Assembly: GCA_023014335.1 (NCBI GenBank)
Contig: JAECYW010000018.1
Coordinates: forward strand, 124,001-188,000
DNA from: Galerina marginata
Lineage: Eukaryota > Basidiomycota > Agaricomycetes > Agaricales > Galerinaceae
Direction of reading: 5' to 3'
DNA: 64,000 bases
In this document: in pieces, positions 44,110 through 55,542 of the stretch
How the letters are laid out: the number at the start of each line of letters is the position of its first letter
How positions within the stretch are numbered: position 1 is the first letter of the stretch
Notes under the pieces: model-generated
Told to the model about the DNA's origin: nothing
The model's input: only the letters and a program-made list of their open reading frames with translations
Database searches by the model: none
Program-made: the position numbers and the translations under genes

Positions 44110-47100
44110 ATGCAAAACTCTACTACTCAGAAACGGAGTCGTAATCCCGTCGCCCGCATTCCGGTGGCCTTTGATGCTCCGGCAGATGCTTTAGGGAACG
44201 CTGGCCCTTCCGAGTCGGTGGAACACGATGTCATAATGGTGCGGGAAATGGGTCAACAGCGCAGTACAGGTAGAACATATCGCTCAAAACCAACTGCCGT
44301 CGTGGATGACCCCTGGCTTCTCGACGACGACGCCGAGATCGGCCTTGATCTAGATGGCGAGGCTGATCAGGCATTTGACGCAGATTTTGCTGACATAGAA
44401 GAAGCGGCAACTAATGTAAAGGAAGAGAAGAACACGAAGAAAAAGAGAACACTCGCATCTGTGGGTTCTGCATTAAAGCTTCTAATCACTTTTATTGAAT
44501 GTACTACTAGTCTCGTCCTATGGTTCTATGGAAGGAGTCGTATCGAGACATCTACCTTGACGAAATGCTCCGGTGGGAGGGGCGCGGAGATGCATGGACT
44601 GCAGAGCAGACCCCATGTATTGATTGCAGTGCTCGTGAGGCTGAAGAATCCCCAGTTGGGAAGTATCGTTGTCAGGAGTGTTTTTCCCCGCAGCTGGTCT
44701 GCAAAGAATGCTGTCTAAGAAGGCATCGAACACTTCCATTTCACATAATTGAGGTTAGTAAATTTATTATTTAACCGACCCCTATGCTTGTTAATTTAGC
44801 AACTCTGTAGGAGTGGACTGGGTTGCATTTTGTCAAATCTTCACTTAAGGCTTTGGGCCTCCGAGTTCAGTTAAATCACCTTAGTATGAAGTGCTCAAAA
44901 CCAGAGCCTTCCCACTCCCAATTTGTTGTTCTCCATACAAATGGGATTCACGAGGTTGCAATTGACTTTTGTGGGTGTCGTCCGATTTCAAAACTTCGCC
45001 AACTCCTACGTCGTGGCCTATTTCTTTCCTCTCAGGACAGTCCTCGAACATGTGCTACCTTCGCGCTTCTCAAACAGTTACAAATGTTGTCACTTACATC
45101 AAAGTGTGCGACATATGACTATTACCGGATGTTAGAAAGGCTTACAGACAACCGAGGCCTAGAAACACCAAAGTCTAAATATCGTCCACTCTTAAGGATG
45201 ATTCTACAATGGAGGCACTTGAAAATGTTGAAGCGAGCTGGGCGTGGGCATGACCCAACTGGGGTTAACGGAACAAAGGAGGGAGAACTTGCACTGGCTT
45301 GTCCATCATGCCCACATCCAGGCATTAATCTTCCAGATAACTGGAAGGTTGTTTCAGATGAAGAGAAGTACAATTATATTTTTTAATATTTAAAAACTAT
45401 ACTGACTGGCCCGGAGATTTCTTTACTATGTTCTTCTTTGCATTGATGCAAATTTTCGACTCAAAAACCAACTTGTCTCAAACTATTCAGCCGATCCTGG
45501 TCTTGGAAATGGAATGAGCTATACAATTGAACGAGGTGGTTTTGAAGAGTATGTTAAAAGTAGAGCTGATGATAAAGATGAGGAGGTGAGTTTTTCAGAC
45601 TTTAGGGGTTAACCTGCAGGTGTCTGGGTGTCTACCAGCACCTATACCTGCTAGTCCCGGAATCTATGACTTGTATAGCTTTTTCTGTCAACATTGTTTT
45701 AAAAATGTTGAAAACGGTGGAGAGATGAATGAAATAGACTCAATGTTGAGAAAATCACTGAAATTGAGTCTATTTCACTCAATTCTCCACCAGAAAATGA
45801 GTTCTTGAGCTCATTTTGAATGTCATGGGTATGTGAGTAGTTACTCATACCTGTACCTGTTGGTACCTTTGCCTGTGACCTGTGCGGGTTTGCAAACCTG
45901 TGCATTTCCCAAGTTTTTCTCAAAAAATTGTTATTTAATATCTTTTAACCAAATTTTAGGAGACTCAAAAAAAGGGCTGTGGACTTCAGGCTGTCGATCA
46001 AGCAAATACAAAATATAGTAAAGGTCTAAGGTACACTGGAGTCACTGCAGTATCCTGTGGAAGGAGCGAAATGGTTACACCTTGTTCTGTTGGAAACCTC
46101 GTGAAGGGCGAGAAGTGTGTGTTTTTTTGCTAAGTCAGATTTCAATCCTGATTTTAATTTTACTAGATATGCCTTTTCGGACTATTCAATGGCATCTACA
46201 CTTCGATTCTACTTTGCAACCCTTTTTCTTGTTGTCAGCTATGACATTGTCTGCCGCTGGTTTATCAACTTTGCTAGTCGTGTCAAGGATCATTGGCCTG
46301 AATCCCTTAAACCTTCTCCACAAACAAAATTCCTTCCTGTTATCCCCAAACTTCACTATAAAAGTCACAAAAAAACAAAAAATCATGAACAATTCTCCTT
46401 CAATCTTTGTCCAGGTGTTGGTCTCTCAGACGGCGAAGGTCCAGAAAGAATTTGGTCTGCTCATAATCCTCTTGGAAACTCGACAAAAACAATGGGGCCA
46501 GGGTCACGTCATGATGTACTGGATGACCATTTTGGGTTCTGGAATTATGAAAAATATATTGGAATGGGTAGAGTATTTTTAACTATTTATAAGTCATTTA
46601 CTAATTGAATATTTTGTATAGGAAAAACTCTTATGAGAAGGTATCAGAAAGCAGTACCAGAAAGAAACAAACAGATTGAAGCCCATGACGGCTTTACTGC
46701 TTCTCTAAAGCCAGAGGATATAGCAAGATGGTCAAAAATGTGTGAAGATTGGGAAAAAGATGTGTTTCCAAAATCTGCAGAAAATCCTTATCATGTACAG
46801 GGCACTGGTAAGTTTTATGATTTTACTATTAAGCAATGAATTTTCTAAGCTGTTAATGTCAGAAATTACACAGGAGAAGGCTAGAATTGAGCTTGACGAA
46901 CAGGAAAAACAAGAAAAAGCCAATGGGAGGAATTTTCTTCATGAAATCACACCTTCGCTTTTTTTAATTAAAGGTTTGGAGCTCGAAGATTCTCAGTAAG
47001 TTAATTACACTTCTACCTATTTAAAATAATCATTTATATTATTGGTAGACGTCGATTAACTTGGCTTATCAAACAAAAAGAAAGAGACACAGCAGCTATT

Positions 47101-48309
47101 TCTGAAGAACGAAAGTCACTTCGTGAGGATATTGAAGAATGGAGAACAATACAGGCTATTTATATGCCTGGCCTACTGCAGCATCTTCAAAACCAAGAGC
47201 GTGTCAAGCCTGGAAGTACTACAGATAGTGAGAAGTCCGAAGATATGCATCTTTGGCTTCCTTCAAGCCTATCTAAGGCTGATCGTGAAATTGTATGTAT
47301 TGCAGGACTGTCAGCATCTGAAGAAAAGCTTCGTACTGCACAATGTCATGACACACTTAGTGGTGTTTGTGACACGCTACGCCTTAAAAGTCGCATGGTG
47401 GATTTCAAAAACAAAAATGTTCGGGGTCAGCAGGATGGATTACGGTCTCGGGAGGTGATAAACCGTATTCACAACAGAGCAAGAAAATTTGCTGCTCAAT
47501 ATCGGGCAGCTCGAGTAGCCAAGCTTTCGCTTACTGGACCAGGAACATGGGAAAATTCTCTACGTGTACTTTTGGATTCTGATATCCGCTCACCACAAGA
47601 TCCGGAGCGTCTCAAGCCTCACAAGAGGAGAAGAGGCACTTGGGAGGATTCTGAAAGGCCTCCAAGTATGGATGTTGAAGAAGAAGACAATGGGGAAGGA
47701 ATTAATCTTTTTGCTGAAAGGCGGACAAAACGGCAGGGGACTGGCAAAACTCGTCTCACGATGTCATGGATTTGGACAGTCATGACATATGACGAAGACT
47801 CGGATGATCAGAAGGTGGCTGATATAATGAGGGCTGAGTGGTCAGAGAGTCGGGCCAGAGTTCGTCGGGCCAGTGAAGAAGTACAGTTGCTCCGTGAAGA
47901 AATGCGGCGAACAGTGGCTTATCTCGATTGGAAAGCTGGCTGGTGGATTTCCCGACAGACACTTAAACCAGTTGAAGATGTTGTTCTTATGGAGGGTCTT
48001 CAAGCTTATTGCTTTGACCAGTCAGCCCATCAACTTGCCTTGAAGGAATTATTCCAAGGAATTTGGAGACGCCCACTTGACATTCTTATTGCAGAAGATG
48101 ACTCTGATGGAAAGTCTGATGACTCTGGAGGTTCTGACATTGATGATAAGATTGATGTTGATATGGACTCTGATGATTCTGAGGATACAGATTATGATGA
48201 TGAACAGGACAATGAGGAGCCTGGTCAAACATCTGAGCCTTATCCTGAGTATCACAGCGATGTTGAAATGTATAATGTTGAAGATGACTTTGCCAGTAGT
48301 GATTATTAA
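44110..48309 (+). CDS. KDZ transposase with CxC2 domain, intact (1,151 aa)
   Basis: Nine exons join in frame: 44110-44460, 44511-44753, 44811-45367, 45417-45585, 45960-46114, 46167-46567, 46622-46807, 46863-46995, 47049-48309. Introns are about 50 nt except intron 4 (374 nt). Residues 1-120 are acidic. A CxC2-type cysteine cluster follows (C153-x2-C156, RCQECFS, CKECCLRRH, GIHEVAIDFCGC) as found in KDZ transposases. The DANFRLKNQ block and CGRSEMVTPCSV precede the transposase core with SYD518, HKKTKNHEQFSFN, D580-G-E582, GPGSRHDVLDDHFG and FWNYEK. The C-terminal 380 residues end in an acidic tail. Intact frame and complete motifs suggest an active or recently active enzyme. It acts on element DNA in the nucleus, with the palindromic arrays as candidate binding sites. 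A dead relative lies at 3230-6938. Confidence 0.9.
45716..45791. repeat. Foldback in the oversized intron 4 of the KDZ gene
   Basis: GGTGGAGA and GAAATAGACTCAAT on the left pair with ATTGAGTCTATTTC and TTCTCCACC on the right. The intron is 374 nt where the others are about 50, so this marks a small insertion that has been kept spliced out. The insertion's ends are not clear. Confidence 0.65.
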
Positions 48310-48556
48310 AATATCAATATATTTTGTGGGCAGTTGACCTATATCAACTGACCAATATGCTGAAAGTGTTAAGATTCTTCTTTTTTGTGAAATCATATCA
48401 GGTTTAGTTTTTCTTTCAAAAAATTGTTTTACAAATTTTAACTACTGTAATATTTCATTCAATTTATATGTTGCTTTTATTATGCACTAATACTGATTTA
48501 CAGACAGCATGACTAATTATATTGGTGATTTTATGCCAGCAGTGCAAGAAAATTGT
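48310..48556. other. 3' flank of KDZ gene with first palindrome
   Basis: CAGTTGACCTATATCAACTG at 48331-48350 is a single copy of the palindrome that is later arrayed from 50155. The rest is AT-rich and non-coding. Confidence 0.6.
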
Positions 48557-48564
48557 GTTTGAGG

Positions 48565-49895
48565 TAGTGTTGCCATGATTTGACTCAAAGTTGTGAGTTG
48601 CCAGAGTCAAGTAGAAAATCAGTCAAGTCAAGTCAAGTTGCCAAAGGCACAACTCATGTGAGACGGCTCAACTCGGCAGAGACATAACTTTGACTTGAGT
48701 TGGTTAAGTCATTAAGGGTCTTGCCTTTTTTGTCATTTTCTTCCTCTTTGTTAATTCCTGGCATATTGAGGATTAGTGTTTGAAAGTCCGGTCCAGTCCG
48801 GTTTTTTGGCCTCGAGAGCCTTAACCACAGACCGGGACCTGTCTATCAAATTTTGGAAAGTGCAAAAAACCAAACCGGACTGCAGTAGACCAGTTAAGGG
48901 CAGTCTATTTGCGGTCTATGAACTGGTTAAAAACCGGTTTTTTCCTCTTTTTACAGTCTCAGATCTGTATCTAAGTATTTAATCAATGAAATTGGCAAGC
49001 ATTAACACTAATGGAATAGAATTAAGCTAGCTAGTTAAAATGTAGTTATTTTACTCTCCAAAATGAGGTCAAAAACACAAATAGTGACTGACAATTAAAG
49101 AAGTTAGACAAAAATACATTGAAAATCAATTAATTTCACAAATTTGACTGTAACTTTATAAGTTTTTTGTTTAAAATTACGATCTTGGGGTTGTCGGGAA
49201 GGTGTTTATTGGCACTATCTACGTGTAAAATTACAGCCCGAACAATCGGTTGGAACCGGTTAAAACCGGTTTTGCATTGGTCCTCAGATTTTTGAGAATA
49301 TGGAAGACTGTTAACCGGACCATGGTTAATGGTCTTCATCAGTCCTCGAGTTTTGCGGTCCTCATCGGACTGGGTCCAGTTTGGCTATGGTCTTTTTGCG
49401 GTTTTGTAACTGGACTTCCAAACACTATTGAGGATGGCTCATGTATTCTGGACACACTTCTAGGTAGATACCACTAATATGTTTGATAAAACCAGTTTAA
49501 ATTCAAAAAAGGGATGACCTTTGCCTGCGAAAAAGAGTTGCACTGAGATGAGTGGGCTGTGTCACATATTATGTGTTATACACCCTGCATCACATATCAC
49601 ACACGCACATCACACAATCACTGAGCATTGAAAATCGCACACAAATGCAAATTTGGAACTTTCTTGACATCTAGTCCTGCAATATGACTATCTTAATAAT
49701 GTATTACCCTAAATTAAGCTTGACAAGGTGGAAACTGTGTTGCTTAATACTTTTATTGGGGAACAGGAAATTCACTACCCCTAAGTCAGTCAATCAGGTA
49801 CAGTCTGACTTTGGCACAAAACCGAGTTGGTCCCTGAGTTGTGCCAAGTTGACCATAACTGAGTGGAGCTGAACCATGGCAACACTAGTTCACTA
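48565..49895. mobile_element. hAT-type element, outer, 1,331 bp
   Basis: It begins TAGTGTTGCCATG and ends CATGGCAACACTAGTTCACTA, so the terminal TAGTG...CACTA and a 13-bp inverted repeat are present (the right end has eight extra bases). An exact 8-bp duplication GTTTGAGG flanks it (48557-48564 and 49896-49903). TAGTG ends and an 8-bp duplication are diagnostic of hAT transposons. It is non-coding, hence a MITE. It contains a second hAT element. Confidence 0.85.
48774..49427. mobile_element. hAT-type MITE, inner, 654 bp
   Basis: The ends TAGTGTTTGAAAGTCC and GGACTTCCAAACACTA form an inverted repeat with one mismatch, and an exact 8-bp duplication TTGAGGAT flanks it (48766-48773 and 49428-49435). 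The interior has many copies of CCGGTTT / AAACCGG-type words in both orientations, as subterminal repeats. It is nested in the outer element, so it is younger. Confidence 0.9.
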
Positions 49896-50086
49896 GTTTG
49901 AGGTTGTGTATTTTATTTTCAGATATAAACTGGAGGTTGACCAGGGTTCAACTGTTCAGTTCAGTCTGGTTATCCAAATTTGGAAAAAAACTGACGGTTT
50001 CAAACCATAACCAAACCCAACCAAACTTCAGCAACAATAACCAGAGTTCCAAATACTCTTTTTAAATAAGCTTCCTTGTTTTGGAC

Positions 50087-51180
50087 AACCCTGAAACACC
50101 CATGTTGATTTTATGTATTTTTTTTCTTCTATTTTTTGAAAATCTTATGGTCAACTAACCTATAGGTCAACTGACCATTGCACTTGCAACCCTGAAAGCC
50201 TGATGATTACATTTCTATTTTATTCTATTTTTTTTTTTGGAATTTTCATAGTCAGTTGACCTATAGGTCAACTGACCACTGCATTTGCAACCCTGAAACA
50301 CCCATGTTGATTTTATGTATTGTTTTTTTTCTATTTTTTGAAAATCTTATGGTCAACTAACCTATAGGTCAACTGACCACTGCACTCACAACCCTGAAAG
50401 CCTTATGATTACATTTCTATTTTATTCTATTTTTTTTTTGAAATTTTTATGGTCAGTTGACCTATAGGTCAACTGACCACTGCATTTGCAACCCTGAAAC
50501 ACCCATGTTGATTTTATGTATTGTTTTTTTCTATTTTTGAAAATCTTATGGTCAACTAACCTATAGGTCAACTGACCACTGCATTTGCAACCCTGAAACA
50601 CCCATGTTGATTTTATGTATTGTTTTTTTCTATTTTTTGAAAATCTTATGGTCAACTAACCTATAGGTCAACTGACCACTGCACTCACAACCCTGAAAGC
50701 CTTATGATTACATTTCTATTTTATTCTATTTTTTTTTTGAAATTTTTATGGTCAGTTGACCTACAGGTCAACTGACCACAGTGCTCAAAGTGTTATTATT
50801 TTCCATTTTTGGATGACCCTGAAGCCCTGATGTTGTTTATAATATTTTTTTGTTTTTTTTTGAAAATCCTCTGCTCATTTGACCTATAGGTTAACTAACC
50901 ACTGTGCTTGAAGTGTTGTTGTCTTGCCTTTTTTGGACAACCCTGACCAAATCTTTTCTATATATATCTTTTCAATTGATTTTATTTTATTTTTATTCTT
51001 TTTGGTCAGTTGACTATAGGTCAACTCACCAATATGCTTGTCTTTCCTTTTGTGGACAACCCTGAAGACATTATGTTGTTTGTTTGTTCTGTTTATTTTC
51101 ATTTTTTATCTTGCTTGTGCTGAGTTGACCTATAGGTCAACTCACCAACATAAGGTCAACTAACCAATATGTCTTAATGT
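50087..51180. repeat. About 100-bp tandem repeats with GACCTATAGGTC palindromes
   Basis: Two alternating unit types of roughly 100 bp, beginning CAACCCTGAAACACCCATG or CAACCCTGAAAGCC, each end in a palindrome built on TTGACCTATAGGTCAAC (about 50158, 50257, 50357, 50458, 50556, 50657, 50756, with looser copies at about 50878, 51007 and 51122). The half-site GGTCAACTGACC is close to GGTCAATTGACC of the left array. The array faces the right terminus at 51350. Confidence 0.85.
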
Positions 51181-51285
51181 GCTAGTAACCTTCCTTTTTT
51201 GGACAGCCCTGAACACCTCATCCTATTTGTATTGATCCTTTTGTTTATCCTAATAGCTAGTAGCCCTATATACTTTTTTTTCACA

Positions 51286-51350
51286 GGGTTGTCAATTGAC
51301 CCTGGTCAACTGTGGGCATATTTATAAAGTACCCCCTGGTCAACTTAGCA
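51286..51350 (-). repeat. Right terminus of candidate KDZ element
   Basis: Read on the minus strand it starts TGCTAAGTTGACCA and contains CTTTATA, TGCCCACAGTTGACC and GGGTCAATTGAC, aligning with 30210-30275. The tip supplies the stop codon of the adjoining JmjC gene. Confidence 0.6.
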
Positions 51351-54300
51351 GTTTTGAACGCTAGGCGAGCAGCATTGGCTGTGGAGGCACATCCCTCGAG
51401 CATGACGATACTTTTCACGCTCTTCGAAAGGTATGGCATTGCGGTCGTATGCCTTGATGTCATGAAGATGTTTTTTCGTGCGTTTTTCGTCTTCTTGGCC
51501 CCAGCCTTGATAAGTCCGACCGTCAAGCACATTGGCGAGGATGACAAGATTGCAGAGAGAGAGAAAGTTAAGGACCCCTTCCATGTCATTCAAGTTGGGT
51601 ATATGCGCAAGAACGCGAGGGTCTAGAAAGGAAGGTATTAAACGCAGACCGAACAAGGTAAATGGACACTTACTGTCATGCAGACGGCCACGAACAAAGA
51701 CCAGGTGGCATAGCTCAGCCATCCTTCGTAATACAGTCTTTGTGCCGCTATGGTTTGTGTTTGTGATGAAAAGCTCACCAACAAAGCTATGTATCAAGCC
51801 TGCAGCTGTCTGTTGCATCGTTGAAAGACAGAATAAGTGGCCGCCCCGGCAGATAGTGCCATTAATGGTGATAACAGAATGTATGGTATTTGGGCGCATC
51901 TGGCTGAAAAGATATTTCAGAAAGATATTTGAGACTAACACATTGTGATAGGGCAGCATAAGACTTACAAAAGCGAGCCCGGAGAAAGAATAATTGCCTC
52001 AAGTCTCCATTTCTCTTTGTTGACTGTGGTGATATCAAATGGTGGAAGGAAGCAGTTTGTATCTGAAAAAAATGCTTCACTGTCATCTTTCCTGTAGGCA
52101 ACAATCCAACACTTGACCCCTTCGGATTCGATGAACGTTCCGGTCCCATTTGTATCAATGTGCCACATATGTGCGGCCCCATGCGTAGCAGCAAGATACC
52201 ATCTCATATCTGGGATGGGGTATGTCTCGCCTTGGCTCATTTTTCGTGAACGCGTTGCATTCCAGCTGACCACGTCCGACGATAGGGGAAGGTCTGGGTG
52301 GGTGAGAACAACTCCAGGAAAATTAAGGGCGTTGAGAATCTTTCCACCATCTTGACGATGCGCTGCCAGGAGTTGCCTAGCAGTACCAACTTTAAGGCGT
52401 ACGCGATAGTTTCCCTTGATGGGCTCAATTGATAGGTCTGTTACTTTGATTCAGCAGAGCTGATAAGTTTGAACTATGAGTCACACCTTGTATATCAATG
52501 TCGTCGTCTAGGGAAGGAACCAGGTCGTAGAATGCAGCTTCGTTGAATTCGACCTTTTCTTCCCGAGGAAGGTCATAGACAACGATATTTTGGCGCGAGA
52601 AAATCTTGTGGACATCCCGGATGGGCTGTGCCTTAAATTCGGTCGCTGAGATGGGGAGAAAGGCTGATCTTTGAGGGTTAACCAGGTGGAGAGGTTTTCC
52701 GTCCACATAAGCAGCCATTACTTCCTGGAGGAAGGTTTCTTGGATCTTGACCTCGGCTTCGTTCTTAAGTGCCGATGTGAGCGAACTCAGCAGAGAAACG
52801 TGCAAAACAAACTGACATGTGCTATGGGAGAAAATTTGATCGATTCTTCTTTTGTTGGCCCGTAGATGGTGAATGTTTTTTCGCTGCGGTGAATCTGTAT
52901 GCCTTAAGTACAGAGAGAATGGTTGTTAATCTTGAAAAATAAACACCGTTGGTTTAGTCATCAATGTTAGCCGGGATGGGCTGGGTTTTTTCCTTCCTTT
53001 TCCTATTTCCTCTGGTTCCGAATCCTAGATGGCAATAAAATGAACAAAGAACATAATTTCCGAACGAGACCTGACGAAGTCTTACGAAGTCAAAGGGTAT
53101 CTCGAACAACAAAGGAGCGTCTTTAGGGGTCCTTTCTGAGATTTTCGGCCGCTTGGATGTGTTTTTCAACGTGGAAGTAGTGCCTTTATAGGACACCTGC
53201 TGGGAGGAGTTTCGATTGCGTTTGGAACGCCTGTTCTCTTCCGACAATCCAGCTTCACCCTCAGGAGACCTTTGTCGCTTGCTTCTCGTCTCAGCGTCGG
53301 CTTCCTTGGTCTCCCCGTTTTTCTCCTCGTCTTCATCTGCTCTCTGACTCCCGCCATCCTCTTGCTCCAAGGTCACCTCGTCTTCGTCCATCTCGTCGTC
53401 GTCCATCTCGATTTCCTTGGCTTTCTTCTTGCCTTCGCCCGGGCTTCTTCCCTCCCCGTCATTTTCTTGCTCCAAGTTCACCTCGTCTTCGTCCATCTTG
53501 TCGTCGCTTTTTTCGCCGCCTTCCTCAATTTCCTTGGCTTTCTCCTTGCCTTCGCTCCAACTTTTTCCTCTCTGACCATTTTCTGGTTGCAAGTCGCCCA
53601 CCTCTTGACCCATCTCGTCGTCGCCTTTCTCGCCGCCTGGCTCGGTCGCCTTGTCTTTCGCCTTGACTTCGCCTGGACTCTTTCCCGTTTTCTCTCCCTC
53701 GTCGTTTGCCTTTTTCTGCGCCGCTTTGATTCCGGGAAAGGGCTCCGAAATGGCCGCACCCGTCATCTCATCGTCGCCTTCTTCGCCACGTTAAAGCATT
53801 GTCCGTCAGAAAGGTTCCATCGCGATAAATTTCAAACTCACCTGTGATCCCAGCGGTGGGCGATAGTAATTGTCGACTCGGCACGCGTGGCCCTTCTGTT
53901 GGGCCAGTTAAAAAAGCCGGCTAGCCTTCCCCAAAAGACCTACCGTTCATGCGTTCTGCAGCAGCGTTCTGCAGTGCTGATTCGGGACCTCTGACTGCAG
54001 GAATAGTCCCGGTGGAAGACTCTGTTGTTGTGCCTATTATTGAATCCTCGATCAGAACACATAGCTATACAAAGAAAGAAACATACCGTTGAACCAATGC
54101 CGGACGTCGTGATTCAAGAAAGCGTCCTTTCCCACCAACTCTGACAAGCTCTGGGCCAATTGAAGAGCTGCCGTCATCACATCTATTTCCCGAAGAGCTA
54201 CGCGATAGACAGTCTTGAAGATTGAGCGCTCCATGTTGACCAGCTCCACTGGACGAGAATTTCCCAAGAAGGCAGAATACTATAGAATGGGCGATTAGAG

Positions 54301-54660
54301 AAATCTTCAGAGTTGAGCACTGTAAGGAGCTTACTTCGTTGATATCCCGACGACTCCACTTTTTTGTGTGCACCTCCATTGGAAGCAGGAGGCAGAGAGG
54401 TGAGATCATGACGGCCAACTGCAGTGTAGAGCGTAGGTTGGTTTTATCCTTTTCTTGCCCCTTGGTGTATATGCGTTTGAGAAAGTCCGACTCGTCGGAA
54501 AGCTGCGCCAGTGATGCGTCTCCCGACTCACTCTGGAGTCTGTAGGTGGGGTAAGAAACAAGCAGATTGATATATAGGCGAAATACTTCAAAGAAACGAG
54601 GTACTCCTCTGGAGAATCTGGAAGGTCGGGCAGCTCGCCGTAAAATGGATTCTCAAGCAT
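51345..54660 (-). CDS. JmjC-domain protein, C-terminus cut by KDZ terminus
   Basis: A multi-exon minus-strand gene. The N-terminal exons (54660-54060) encode MLENPFYGELPDLPDSPEEY and helical segments. A Lys/Glu-rich region with repeated GEKGDDEM / DDEMDEDEV motifs follows (53780-53180), then RPKISERTPKDAPLLFEIPF. The JmjC fold starts near 52750 and shows the iron-binding H-I-D (WHIDTNGTGTF, 52162-52154), KCWIVAYRK, SPGSLL and, after an intron near 51960, RPNTIHSVITINGTICRGGH with the distal His region, then TNTNHSGTKTVLRRM. JmjC enzymes are Fe(II)/2-oxoglutarate hydroxylases, often histone demethylases; the substrate here is unknown. The frame ends at Gln-Asn-Cys-stop where the last codons lie in the transposon terminus, so the native C-terminus is probably lost. 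The upstream end at 54660 may also be incomplete. Confidence 0.65.
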
Positions 54661-55542
54661 GAAGCTCAGGTGCAGGGCAGCTACCGCCAAGTTAACACTT
54701 CAGTGGCCCCTACTTGGATACCCGGCGGGAACTTTAATATGGGGTATATAACCTACCCATGGGGGTGTCTATAACAAAAATAAAAAATAAAAAGCGGCAG
54801 CTACAATTTATAAAAATTGTTAAAACTTTTTGTGGAATTATTAAAATTGTTAAAAATTTCAAAAATAAAAATGTTTTTGTTATAAAAACATGAGAAATGT
54901 TTTAAAATTTTAGAAAAGTCTTAACAATAAATAGAAATAGTTATAGATTTGTTTTTTTTAATAGGTGCCAGGGGTCTTTTTATAGAAATATTAAATTGTA
55001 CCTAGCGGACCAACCAGGGTAAGTAGATAGAATCTGTAAAGAGATCTTGTAATGCAACCCTGAGTACTATGTATTCTCCAAAGATTGAAGCAATCCAGAG
55101 GTTTGAATTCTTCTACCCCCTAAATGAATTTGGCATTTGCGGGCCAGCTAAAATAGATGGCGAGGATCTGTTTAAAGATCATAAGGCATTATATAGAGTG
55201 GTATTCAGACCAAAACTACCAAATGAAATCAAAATCATTAATTCTTGAATTAAATAAATACATATAGCATTCTGATACTGCAGGTCTTCCACAAGTTATT
55301 CACTACAAGTCTGCTGCAAGCGATACATGAATTTGCAAGACAAAGACATTCATTCCGACTCCTACTTCCAATCCCAGTTGTTCTTCCACCACTCCAAAAA
55401 CCACAGGTGTCCTTCAAGCTCTGGCACTCATTCCAGTCTGACTGCAATAATAACTGGCGACATCCAGACCTAGATCATGACAGATATACATAGGATATAA
55501 TAAATGCAGCTAAAGGTTATGTTAGACTATATGTCTCTAAAT
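54661..55542. other. AT-rich intergenic region
   Basis: No gene is seen. The part 54780-54980 is built of AAAATTGTTAAAA-type low-complexity sequence. A partial version of the 274-bp repeat begins near 55430. Confidence 0.5.

Larger units (their letters stand above)
30210..51350. mobile_element. Candidate giant KDZ element carrying TET/JBP gene
   Basis: The left end (30210-30275, starting TGCTAACTTGACCA) and the right end (51286-51350, complementary start TGCTAAGTTGACCA) are about 80% identical over roughly 60 bases in inverted orientation. Both contain CTTTATA and TGCCCACAGTTGAC and run inward into palindromic arrays. In between lie an intact KDZ transposase and a TET/JBP-like dioxygenase, a pairing known from basidiomycete KDZ transposons. 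Against a single insertion: the flanks differ (gypsy gag on the left, JmjC gene on the right) and no target duplication was found. The ends could instead belong to two copies, or to a recombinant of two copies. Confidence 0.5.

Noticed and set aside
54700..55040. Possible TIR element (CAGTGGCCCCTACTTGG against CTACTTACCCTGG)
   Set aside because: The inverted match is short and gapped, and no target duplication was found.
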